Assembly: GCF_004011695.2 (NCBI RefSeq) | Contig: NC_082419.1 | Coordinates: 1,116,001-1,180,000, forward strand | Direction of reading: 5' to 3' | DNA: 64,000 nucleotides | DNA from: Ascochyta rabiei | Taxonomy: Eukaryota > Ascomycota > Dothideomycetes > Pleosporales > Didymellaceae | In this document: one piece after another, positions 1 through 10,040 of the stretch | How positions within the stretch are numbered: the stretch's first letter is position 1 | How the letters are laid out: every line of letters begins with the position of its first letter | Made by a program: the position numbers and the translations under genes | The notes under the pieces: model-generated | Told to the model about the DNA's origin: nothing | The model's database searches: none | What the model saw: the letters and a program-made list of their open reading frames with translations, nothing else

Positions 1-984
1 AAGTGTTTTTTCTAGATATCTAATTTACTTACTTTATACTAATTACATCTGCTTCTATATAGTACTTAAGTAAGAATTTTATTTAGATAAAAAAGAGTTT
101 AGATTATATTATATTTTACTATAGCTTAAACATAGAACTAAACCTTACTTATAATATAATAGAAGATTAAAATATATAATTTTAATTAAGTAAAGTTTAA
201 ATAGATAGTTAGTTAAAAGTTTATTAGTTTAGAGTAATATATTTTACTTTAGATATACTATACTAATCCTATTTCCTTCTTTTAATATTCCTAATAGTAG
301 TTAAAATAAAGTTCTTACTTATAAAGCTAAGAATTAGAATTAAACTTTCTATTAATGTATTTGTTTGTTAGTATTCTATCTATCAAAAAGCTGAAACTAA
401 ATATTTATAGCTTTATTAAAGCTTTAATCTAATTTATATATAAAATTCTACAAAGCTTATACTTTCTTATATTTCTACTATTAAAGTATAGGCCTACTAG
501 TTATAATATTTAAGATTAAAACCTAAGCTTATAAGGAATCTATATTAAAATTTTTAAATTTAATACTATAATATTCTTTATATAAGGTAAAACTCAGTAA
601 AACTTCTAAGTATATCTAGATTAAAAGTATATAAACTATTAGATATATAAAACCTACTTAAGGTAGTATTTCTAATAACATTTTTTAAATAAACTAGAAT
701 TTTTAAGCAAACCTAAACTCTTTAACAGAAGGATTTTTAAAGCTAGATTTTAAAGCTAATATACTATAATTTCTAACCTAAATAACTGCTATAATATTAT
801 AATTTTCTATATAAAAGCAAAGTTAAAAAAAAATTAAAAATTTCAAGAAATTCTTATTTTACTAAGTAATTACTTAGTAATTACTATTTCTTAGCAAAAT
901 AGTAATTACTAAAAAATAATTACTATTTCTGAAGTGTTACTTTACTATTTATTTTTACTATTTAGTAGTTACTATTTTACTATT
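1..984. repeat. AT-rich, gene-free block (probable RIP-degraded repeat)
   Basis: The first ~984 bases are dominated by A, T and TA-rich words (a hand count of the first 60 bases gives about 23% G+C), with no reading frame of any length on either strand. Composition switches sharply to normal coding-like DNA at about 985. In filamentous ascomycetes this pattern is typical of transposon copies mutated C-to-T by repeat-induced point mutation. The RIP origin is inference, as no intact transposase or reverse transcriptase is readable. It could also be an AT isochore edge or a subtelomeric or centromeric flank. Confidence 0.7.
861..907. repeat. Nested palindromes at the inner edge of the AT block
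   Basis: 861-878 is a perfect 18-bp palindrome (ACTAAGTAATTACTTAGT). It is followed by an inverted repeat with 11-bp arms, 879-889 and 897-907, around a 7-base loop. The word TTACTATTT recurs several more times up to 985. These could be remnants of a terminal inverted repeat of a DNA element; no element is identified. Confidence 0.6.
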
Positions 985-988
985 TCCC

Positions 989-1014
989 CCATCCATGGCT
1001 CGAGCCATGGATGG
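989..1014. repeat. Perfect 26-bp palindrome at the AT/GC boundary
   Basis: Two 13-bp arms (CCATCCATGGCTC and its exact reverse complement) meet with no spacer, immediately after the AT-rich block ends. The palindrome can extrude as a hairpin. It may mark an insertion or deletion junction, such as a double-strand break repair scar or the end of a mobile element. It contains an XhoI-like CTCGAG centre and two CCATGG words by virtue of its symmetry. Confidence 0.8.
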
Positions 1015-1366
1015 CCCAACACCAGCCCCTCACGTGTCAAGCTCGAAACACGCCAGAACAGCCAGTGTTCAGACGCATCGGCAACAACCCCACTGCTTCG
1101 TGGCATGGTGTTCAAGTGCGTGGGGCTAGCAAAATCAATCTGACTACCGGTCTTACAGCATCCCTGGTATGGACACACGCACGCAATCGAGCGAACCACG
1201 TTCTTGGCGTTCGCTTAGTTTTCCCAATGAAGCTTATGCAGTGGGTGGGCAATTCGGGGCAAAGGATGGACTTGCAGTCATCTGCAAAGCGATCATGGTA
1301 TAGGAAGATGCTCTGTGTGCTCTGGACTCTATTTTGAGCAACGCAAGATCAGTCTTGCCCGCTGCT

Positions 1367-1397
<31 letters not shown>

Positions 1398-1527
1398 GCA
1401 CGCGACTTTCCCACGCTTGCCTTTTGAGATTTCTACTGTCGCAGCAGCTACTGCACCTGCACCTCCGCGCCAACCAACTTACAACATCCCGCTGCTTAGT
1501 CTCTCCCGCCGCCCCCCACGACCCAAC
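1015..1527 (+). promoter_or_regulatory. Upstream region of the tubulin cofactor B gene, with a CTG/TGC run
   Basis: Non-coding stretch before the cofactor B start codon. It contains a (TGC)n trinucleotide run at about 1369-1398 and pyrimidine-rich tracts near 1495-1520, as often seen before fungal start codons. The frame is open upstream of the chosen ATG but encodes only poly-Ala/Pro low complexity. It is therefore treated as 5' leader and promoter. Confidence 0.5.
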
Positions 1528-3869
1528 ATGTCACTCCAGAGCGTGTCAGATGTGCCGCTTCTCATCAGCTCCCCCAACTCATCCTCCGAGCGCCGCATCT
1601 CGCCATCGTGGAGTATTGCCCACCTGAAGAGCCGGCTGGAGCCTATCACCGGAGTGCCTGCGAGCAGCCAGCTGCTTTCTCTTCGAGTTGCATCTCAGGA
1701 TCCTGTACCACTCACCGGACTGGATGAGGAACAGACGCGTTTGGCGCAGTTCCCTTTGCAGCCCTACGCCGAGATCACCGTAAGTGTGTCTGCTTTCTTC
1801 TGCTCCTGTTTCGCCAACGTCACCTATACAGTTTTGGTCCGTTGTGAGCAACTACAGCTGGCCTCTCTCCAGCTGCCACATCTCACTTGTCTCGGCCCGG
1901 CTGCGCACACGTTCCGTGTGCACTAGTTGAACAGGTGCTTTGCACCATCATTCGTCGCCTCGGCCACAGCCCCAAGGCCGTTGCCGACACGCCTCTTAGG
2001 TACTTGCATAGCTGGAAGCCCCGCAGCGCCCCTCAACAGCTTCAATCCCGTCGGTCATCCTCTTGTCCTCGTACAAAACACCTCTGGGATCATGGTTTGA
2101 TGGCGTCTAGCCTGTGGTCTAGATCTACCTCTAGAGTGGATGGTCTTCTGTCTTGTCGTTCTATCTCCGTGTTTGAAGACTTCTGATGAAATTTGTCCCA
2201 TTTATCCACAGGATTGGCGGGCAGGAAAGCATGCCCAACAATGCTCCGCCAACGAATCACTACACATGGACATGGTTACTGAACTAACCTCCTGGTCCTA
2301 GGTCGTTGACACACGCCCACCTGCGGCCCGAACGAACTTCTCAGATCTATCAGCCGTCGACAAATATACCATGCCGGCGGAGGAATACGAAACTCGAACT
2401 GATAGTGTTCTTGCCTGGAAGAAAGCCCAAAAACTTGGTCGCTTTGATCCAAACGCGCCAAGCATAGAGCAACAGAAAGTGCTTGCATCCGAGCGTGAGA
2501 TTGAAGAGAGAGGTAAGCTACTTGATTCCGTTTTTTTGGGGGTACGCGCCTGGACTCGTATGACTGTGGCGGATGCGACTTCCACGTGAAAAAGCAAATT
2601 TCCGCTGCATGCAAGAAGATGGTCAACCTCATAACCTTTCTGGTTGCAAGAACATGTCCTGGATGTGTCATTCCCCGGACATAGCTCCAAGGGGACAGCT
2701 GCATATGCACGACTCGTTCCTCGTACGCCATCGCACTCCACTACAGGAGGGCGCTGAATGTCTCATCCTGTAATCTCTCACGGAACCGGAGTATCCAAAG
2801 AGGCGCCATTCAGCTCAAGGAGCATTTGGTTTCGACTGTCGCCCCATTTGGCACATCGTGGCAGGTCTCAGGCCAAGCGCCATGCACCTCTATCTTGATG
2901 GAGGGCATGCACATTTTTGTGCGGAATATATGTCGACCAATCGTTGCCGCGCCCAGTTCCTCTACCGCTAAACGATGTTACGATCCGTATGTAGGCCGAA
3001 GATCTGTTGTCTTTTCCGAGATCGCGTTGGTATCATCCATGTTACCGGGACCAATCGTCGACGTCAGCTACGCTTTTCGCTGAAGTCGCGTACGTTGCTC
3101 ACCTGCGCTGCACGTCCTCTCTAGATCTACATCAGGTCTCGATCCCGAAAGCGCATTTCATCAAAAGCGTGACAAATTGAGCAGTTTCGCACCTGATGCG
3201 GGTGTGGCATAGCACGCACAAGCCTTAATCATGCCACCGCGAGGATCTCAACATCGAGCAACAAGCGCCTCATTTCCCCGACATGATGACAGCAAACGTT
3301 TCTACGCAGATGTGGGTTCTGTAAATCAAGATCTCGTACAGCAACGAATAAGCCTCAGTCCTGCTACACCCGCTTCCCCGGCTGCAAGACAGCCTTGCTG
3401 AGGCACATAAGCCGCATCCACGTGCATCGGTGTGCATGACGCACGTGCGGCCCGTCACTTTCGACCAAGCGACGAACTACTTGTCAACTCTCTCGCGGCG
3501 CTTAAACAAGCATCTCGTAACCTGCATTGTCTTCACATCTTCGCCACATACATTTACGCAATCTCTCTAGGTCGCACAGCTAACCCCCTCCTAGGTCTTG
3601 CTGTTGGCGGCCGTGTCCGCCTCCTCCCCGAATCTGACGCGCGAAGAGGCACAGTAAGTTACACTGGTCTCGTCTCGGAAATCCCCGGAATCGGCGCCTG
3701 GGTCGGTGTCACGCTCGATGAGCCAACGGGCAAGAACGATGGCTCGGTCAAGGGCAAGCGGTACTTTGAGTGCGCGAACAACTACGGCGTATTCGTGAGA
3801 CCTGAGCGCTGTGAGGCTGGAGATTTCCCGGCGCTAGATATGGATGATGAGGATTTGGAGGAGCTTTAG
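1528..3869 (+). CDS. alp11: Tubulin-folding cofactor B (Ubl + CAP-Gly), three exons
   Basis: Predicted 245-residue tubulin-specific chaperone B, which binds alpha-tubulin and works with cofactor E in tubulin dimer assembly and disassembly in the cytosol. Exons are 1528-1779, 2302-2512 and 3595-3869. Exon 1 encodes the N-terminal ubiquitin-like domain. Exon 2 encodes the conserved linker with MPAEEYETRTDSV and LGRFDP. Exon 3 encodes a CAP-Gly domain with the GKNDG signature at about residues 199-203 and an acidic tail ending EEL. The junctions restore family-typical sequence, and both introns have GTAAG-type donors and CTAAC branch sites just before the acceptor. Length is normal for the family. 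The introns are odd: 522 and 1082 bp, about tenfold longer than others in this window. The start was chosen because the Ubl domain begins right after it. Confidence 0.88.
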
Positions 3870-4671
3870 CATGGCACAGCAGTGGACTTTGGACTGTGGC
3901 GCAGCCGTTGGTATTACACGTTCTGAGCTTCAAACGGCATGGTGTGCGATGAGGTTTGACGTTCCATGGAATGAAGGTCCAGTCAAGATTCAAGGTGATT
4001 CTGCAATGCCCACCGACAACTGTACAGACGTAAGGGGGACTGGCACTTTATCTGCCGAGACCACTCCAAAGAAATCCAGTCTACAGACTCAAGGTGATTC
4101 TGCAATGTCCACCGACAACTGTACAGACGTAAAGGGGCCTGACACTCTATCTGCCGAGACCACTCCAAAGAAATCCAGTCTACAGTTGCCCCATCGTCAT
4201 CACTGGCAGCGTCTTCAGCATCACGAGTTAGGTTTTGATGGTCACCTGGTTCGTCTAGAGGTGCCATACACCATACAAAGACCTCTCTATCCACTTTCTT
4301 GCTTCGACTGCATCATCATTGCTATCGCTACGGTCGTTTCCGCTAGTCGTCACCAATCATTCCTCAGTGATGCGAGAAGTGAGACAACAGGTCAGAGTAC
4401 ATGTTCGCCGTTGGCCTTTCGGTGCTGGTGTTCGACGATTCGAGCAGGCCGTACCATATCCTTTGTGAATGTGTTCGACTACTCGCCGTTAGACAGGCCG
4501 CTCCCACAGCTATACAGGTCATGCTGCGAGGTAGAACGCGCGTTGATGGCTCATCGGTGCAGCTTCTGGTGGGATTGAGGACAGCTGAATTATTCGACGG
4601 ACGAGAAAGTATCTGGAAGTCGTACGTCTAGCATAGGTCGTTGGAGGGGGTTGTAGGATCAAGGTTCGCAT
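3870..4671. other. Convergent intergenic region holding a 99-bp tandem duplication
   Basis: About 800 bp between the stops of cofactor B (+) and the F-box gene (-). Most of it shows no recognisable gene. An open frame from 3871 to 4578 (235 codons) exists on the plus strand, and a shorter one lies opposite. Neither resembles a known protein, and both owe part of their length to the duplication at 3990-4187. This may simply be two 3' untranslated regions. Confidence 0.5.
3990..4187. repeat. 99-bp direct tandem duplication (two copies)
   Basis: Copy 1 starts at 3990 and copy 2 at 4089. By eye they differ at five positions over about 97 bases. The period is 33 codons, so open frames on both strands survive the duplication. 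It lies just downstream of the cofactor B stop codon. Confidence 0.9.
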
Positions 4672-6379
4672 TCATGTAAAATCGTATACGACTAGCGCCT
4701 GACTCCCCTCCCTCTTCTCCCGCAGCACGATCACGTTCTGCTCGTCAAATCCAACCCAGCCTCGGCTCACACTCGAATCGTCAAAACCCTTGTCGAGCGC
4801 CGACCTGAGCCCAAAGTTCCGTTCGCTTTCCTCGTCTTGACTCCCCTGGTCTGCAGCCTTGGAGGGCTGCACTCTGACGCTCAGCTCGCCGTTCTTGAGT
4901 CGTCGTCGACTTGTGAGCGAGGCCATGCCGCCTTCTAGATCCCAGACTCGCAGTTCGTCGCCTAGCCTGCTGACTGAAACGGCTTTGCCGCGCATGCCAA
5001 CGTATGCGCCGGAGATGGAGGATGTATGACCCCAGAGGCGGTTGCCGGAGCTTATAGAAAGCGTTGAGGAGGTCGATTTGACGAGGTAGAGAGAAAGTGT
5101 ATTGTCGGGGTGCGCAACGAGTAGGTAGGGGTGAGAGTAGGACATTGATGTTGGCTTGGAACTGCTTGGGTTGCTTCTCAATAGAGGCTCGCGTGATGTG
5201 CTAGTAGTAGGAGAGGATGTACGGGTACTTGACGAACATGTCGAGCGATATGCTGAGAGTGTAAAGGAGTGTTCGTCTGCTGCAGTAGCTAGTCGTGACC
5301 CGAGCAGCTCACCCTTGTGCGAGAGGTTCAGTTCTTGAACACCGACTGTCCAGCCAGAGAGGTAAGTGGGCAAAGAATATGCAATCGCTGCAGTCATGCT
5401 CGTTGCCGTTGTGCGTAAAGATAGCGACACAGGAGGCCATGCAGTGTGTGACCGTAAAGAATACAGAAGCTTTGGAGGTTCCAGCCGGCTGGAACCACCC
5501 TGCGCTTCGGCAAAAGCATAGAGAGATAGGAGATGATCTTCGGTCATGGTGAGAAGATAAGGTGAAGACATGGCTAGCGCAGACAGCATTCCGTTCGATG
5601 AAGCAGGGTGCGTGAAGAGTGCGTCGAACCTCTTCTGATCTCGATGCAATGCGAAGACCGAGAATGAACCGTCCTCAAACCCCAACACAACTCTTTCGCA
5701 CCCGTCTTCACTGTCGGACGAATCGATAGCCATGGACACGGGTAGTTGCAATGTGTCTGTCGCAGCCACGTTTAATGGGGTTGACGCCAGTAGTTCGCGC
5801 TCCTTCTTCACGTTCCATGCTCTCAGCCCGCTTATTGAATCGGCCGCATATATAGTGCTGTTCGACAGCATGACCAAGAGTGGTGGCTCCGGAGGCCTCT
5901 CAGAGACTATAATTTCGCTGACGGCACATTGTCCCTGTGACCAGTTGTGACGCAAGCGGTACTGTTGCTTCCACTTGGTTTTGGCACCTTTTTTGACCAA
6001 GGCACCATCGTCCAGCCACTGCGACAACCTCGAAGAATAGTGTAGTCGGTTGTGTGCGCCTGGGTTCTTGATGCCGGGTATGCGTGTTGCGCGGGGCAGG
6101 ACAAACGTTCGGTAGTAGGCTGCTTTCCACAGCTCCGAATCGACGGCAAGGTGACTGAACTTGGTCGATATTCTGCCTGTGTCAACACGAGATACCGCAT
6201 AAGTTGTCATGTGTGCAGATTAGCTACCTTTGAGAAACCAAGAGTGACGACACAGGCAAGAACGACAGAATGCGCACCAGCAGCTCGTCGCTCAATCTCG
6301 ACAACCTGTCCACCTTGGCCACGCGCCGCGCTTTTACAACAGGCTCAAGTTCATCGTCCACCTCACGCGACCGCTTCAT
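4672..6379 (-). CDS. F-box protein with a beta-propeller-like C-terminal region
   Basis: Predicted 550 residues from two exons, 6379-6228 and 6172-4672, with a 55-bp intron. The first exon gives a basic N-terminus and an F-box (about residues 27-70, core DELLVRILSFLP), and splicing continues it in frame to SELWKAAYYRTF. F-box proteins bind Skp1 and bring substrates to SCF ubiquitin ligases. The rest has repeating beta-strand/turn patterns with tryptophans (such as LRAWNVKK and LRVWDLEG), suggesting degenerate WD repeats, and a Ser/Thr-rich loop around the middle. The substrate is unknown and no specific orthologue is recognised. Without the first exon the gene would lose its F-box, so an annotation starting at an internal ATG would be wrong. 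It is divergent from SAE2. Confidence 0.8.
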
Positions 6380-6623
6380 GGTAGAGTATTATGCTCTGAA
6401 TGGCAAAGGCGCATCGTGCCTGCGGAGTGGAGAAGGCGTTATCGTTATCACTTCCAATATCGTCTGTGCGCTGTGGCGCTGTGGCGAAACGTGACTGCGC
6501 GTTTGCATTAGCGTGTTATCGAACATCGCCGTCAGGCAGCAAACATCATTAGCCCAGAGCGATCTACGGTATCTTTCTTGCGTGCGGTCTCTTCCACCTT
6601 GGCTATGTGAATATTGTTGAACT
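6380..6623. promoter_or_regulatory. Divergent promoter between the F-box gene and SAE2
   Basis: Only 244 bp separate the two start codons on opposite strands, so both promoters must lie here or overlap the genes. No specific factor site is recognised. Confidence 0.6.
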
Positions 6624-9094
6624 ATGGCGGACTTTGCGAGTTGGGTGAACAACAACAGAAGCCTGTGGACACGCGTCTATGATGAGGTCATTGCGCCCGA
6701 CTTCGAGAAGGAGTGGAAGAAGAGTACGAATCACATGTGTGTTACGCGCTATAACAGGCTAACGACGCGTCAGGAGAGGAAGAGCAAAAAAACGAATTGA
6801 AGCAGAGTGCGTTCGCAGCTTATGCTCACGAATGCAACTAATTTACGACAGGGGACGAGAACCAGGAACTTCTGTTCAAATATATCAACCAACAGATTGT
6901 CAAAACTGCGCATCTCGTCGAAGAGAACGAGAGGCTCGAAACTGAGCTCCAGCAGAGGGTTGAGAGTACCGCACCGTCGACGACCTTTGAGGATGCAACT
7001 ACTACTACGTCGATGGGCGTCTCCGAAGATGAACACCGTAATCTCGCCGAAAAGTACGACGAGCTGAGCAAGAAGTATCAGGATCTGTCCCAGAAGGTCA
7101 AATACCTCGAGAGGAAAAACAACGCCGTCATGCAAAAAAACAGAGATATGAAGGACAGCGTGCGCGCGTGGCAACAGTACGCCGATCGTCAAAAACCAAA
7201 CCAGAAGCCTAAGGGCGCGTCTAGACTTGATGAAGGTCCATCAAGACTATTAGCTGTTTCTCACAACGATGAAGCTCCGCCACATATGCCCTCGAGCCCA
7301 CGATCCGTCGGCACTGTACGAACGCCATTGCTCTGCGCTGATCGAGGACACTCATCACCAGCTCCGAGCGTGTTACTCACGGATCCAGAAGCTGTCCATG
7401 AAGCAGCAGCATACCAAGACGAAGGATACCTACCAAGCGCATCTGTTACCCCTAAAGGGCCGACAGCTGTGAGCCGTAGCGAGCCTCAAGATGTAGCGCG
7501 TGGTGATTCTTCCCTGAATGTGGCGTCGGACAGAGGAGGCCAATTGCGAACGGCAACTGGCGGAGTACCGAGCTCGAGCCAGACCACCGTGGATGAAGCT
7601 GCTGACCAGGCGAACCGGCTAACTCAGACAATTGATGTCGAAGACGAAGATGATTGGCCACAAATCGTTTCCGAGCGGTCGCTCAAGCGCAAACGGGATC
7701 AGCACCCAAAGGTCGATATATACGCAGGACGCTCCTCAGATGGGACTCCTGCAAGACCTCACCGTGTCAAGGATGAGCCACTGAGCAGCCCACCACCCGC
7801 TGTGCATGTACTCATGCGCACTGAGACAGTCGACCTTGATGATCCGGCGCCCGACAACCTCGCAGTACCCCAACCTCCGCAAGAATCGCCTTTCATGCAT
7901 TCAAACACAGCCGGCGCCTTTCGCCATCAAAGATCTAGTAGCGCGCCGTTCTCACAAGGTCCAGGCCGGGACAACACCCATAGAGACCACAGAGCAAGGG
8001 ATCATGTATCCAGCGTTCAAGCTAGGCTTCAGGCTGCTGCTGCAGAGATGCGAGCACTCAGCGTGCCCACGAATCCACACCTGGAGGACCAGCACGTCCT
8101 TCAGTCTCTTGATCCCAATATTATGGCTCCAACCTCCGAGCATTACATAAACAAGCGCTTGAAGCAGGTCGAAGTCCGGCGCGTTGAGCATAGCTTACTC
8201 GCAGAGTCTGGTGAAGCGCTCCCCCCAGTCGACGAGAATGAGCTGCGACTACCTCCAAGCGCCGCTCGTGCACGCTTCAACCACAGGATACGAGCGACCA
8301 AAGATCCTCAGACACCTGCAAGACTATTGAAACGAACCCCCGCATCTGGTTCACCGCTTGTCAAGCAAGAGCAGCAACGCACTCCTCCCGCTGGTACACC
8401 TCGGCCTGCACAAACACCATCAGGATCAAACGCACCGCGAACATCCACATCGAGTGCTCGTACAGACCAGCAACATGACATTGTACCCGATGGTCGACCG
8501 GTCTGGAGCATGCGAGCTTCTGAAAAACGACCTAGCGCTCCGAAATCGAGCACGTCTCCTTCCAGCATGCAGTCGCGTCTACGCACAAAGCCTGTGAGGG
8601 AGCTCAAGGTTCATGATTTCAAGCCGAATCCAGCCTATAACCAGGGTTATACATACGCGTTCTCAGAAGCGGTCCGCAAACGAAGCGACCGGCTGTGTCT
8701 GCCAGGCTGCACCAACCCACAATGCTGCGGTTCTACATTTCGCCGCCTAGCTGAGGCGCTAGACGTACTTCCTGCGATACAGGAAGAAGCGTTACTGGAG
8801 GACTATCTCGGCGATGCATACAGCAGTGTCATTTGCACGCAGATGTCGTCCGACGAGCGTGCTGAACTGGTACTGCAAGCACGCACAAAAAAGATGGCCA
8901 AGGACGTGGGGAAGCATCGAGAGGCTTACGAGCGGCGCCGAACACCTCCAGGCTTCTGGCGCGTCGACTTTCCTACTACACAAGAGCAGGAAGACGATAG
9001 AGTGCGAGCTAAGGAGCAAGAGGCCAAGACTGTGCATGAGCGATGGCTGGAAGCACAGCAGAAAGGCGGAAAGTGGATTTTCAGGGACGAGTGA
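6624..9094 (+). CDS. SAE2: SAE2/Ctp1/CtIP family DNA-end resection factor
   Basis: Predicted 791 residues from exons 6624-6723, 6774-6806 (33 bp) and 6852-9094. The family activates the Mre11-Rad50-Xrs2/Nbs1 nuclease to start 5' end resection at DNA double-strand breaks, in the nucleus. An N-terminal heptad-rich segment (from about residue 45) should form the oligomerising coiled coil. The long middle is Ser/Pro-rich and disordered, with many SP/TP sites typical of CDK control. The C-terminal SAE2/CtIP domain is clear: a cysteine cluster (LCLPGCTNPQCC, about 661-672) followed by a KHR...RRRTPPGFW element near 731-746, the counterpart of the RHR motif. The start gives a natural MADFASWVNN opening. 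The two short introns (50 and 45 bp) keep phase 1. Confidence 0.87.
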
Positions 9095-9665
9095 GACTGG
9101 TCCAGGTGTGGTTGGTTGTAGAGCTGTGCTGAAGTCGACTCCGTCCAAGAGCTAGACAATGAAAGACTTTCCTGGCGTATCGTTTGTGTCGAACGGCGCG
9201 ACTTCCTTTCGGCTGAAGCTGGAGCCATGGCACCTGCCGTCAACAACACCATTGCCATCTTCTTTCCCGTTCTGCCTGGCTCGTCGCCCCTCTGGCGTCT
9301 GTGTACTTGAACTACTTTATCGCGCATTCTGCCCCTGTCTCACACTCAACGCACCACCACCACCATCACCACCACCACGACGGACAGTCAGCATTGACCT
9401 CTGCACTTCACTGCAAGGCTTACCCAACCAGTCTCACTGCATTGAATACCTCAGCATCCTAGCTCAGGCTGCAATGGCTGCATTGGCACCACCACGCCCA
9501 TCTCCGTTTGCCGGCCAGCCCTTCGATGTCGCCGTCGCAGGTACTGGAGCGCTAGTTGAGGAATGGCTGGAGGTGCGCAAGGTCTCGGAGACACCGGGGG
9601 TGTGTTCCCCTACGTCTTCTGTCCTTGTGTTCGTCTCAGAGTACTCACTACTTGGGCAGTCCACG
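9095..9665. other. Upstream region of the small membrane-protein gene
   Basis: No separate gene is seen. A CACCAC-rich run lies at 9350-9376. The downstream frame is open back through an ATG at 9474, so a longer 188-residue protein starting there is possible. Confidence 0.4.
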
Positions 9666-10040
9666 ATGGCCAAGTCCAAGAAATGGTACCACGGCTGCAT
9701 CAGTGGCGTCCCCATCCTAACGCTTGTGAAGCGCCTATGGACGGCCTCTGGAGAAGGACTTCGCACCAACCGATACCGTCTTCCTCGCTGGGTTTACCTC
9801 ACTGTGTTCTCCATGATGTGGGCTGCTGCCATCGGTCAGGTGGCTGTGGCCATCCCTGAAGCTTTGGAGGCGTCGCGCGACCAGTGGAAGAACAGTCAGC
9901 CCAAAACATATGATGACCCTATGTGCAGCAAGCTTCCAGTCGACCGTGCTTACCGCATTCTGGTGAGGGGTGCAGTTGCCGGTCTCCCTATGCTGGTCAC
10001 CTTGACCATCTTCCTCTTCCCTGCCCTCTACAAGGCTTGA
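9666..10040 (+). CDS. Small putative membrane protein of unknown function
   Basis: 124 residues from the ATG at 9666. Two hydrophobic segments are visible, about residues 42-63 and 102-121, separated by a polar loop with one Cys, so a two-pass membrane protein is likely. The N-terminus is basic. An in-frame ATG at 9474 would add 64 residues with no obvious domain. The shorter start is preferred because it gives a compact protein with a purine three bases before the ATG, but this is not decisive. No family is recognised. It is followed by a long gap before CBF1. Confidence 0.5.
   Translation: MAKSKKWYHGCISGVPILTLVKRLWTASGEGLRTNRYRLPRWVYLTVFSMMWAAAIGQVAVAIPEALEASRDQWKNSQPKTYDDPMCSKLPVDRAYRILVRGAVAGLPMLVTLTIFLFPALYKA

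Noticed and set aside
1315..1527. N-terminal extension of tubulin cofactor B with poly-Ala
   Set aside because: It comes from translating the CTG run upstream of the natural ATG; the Ubl domain starts right after 1528.
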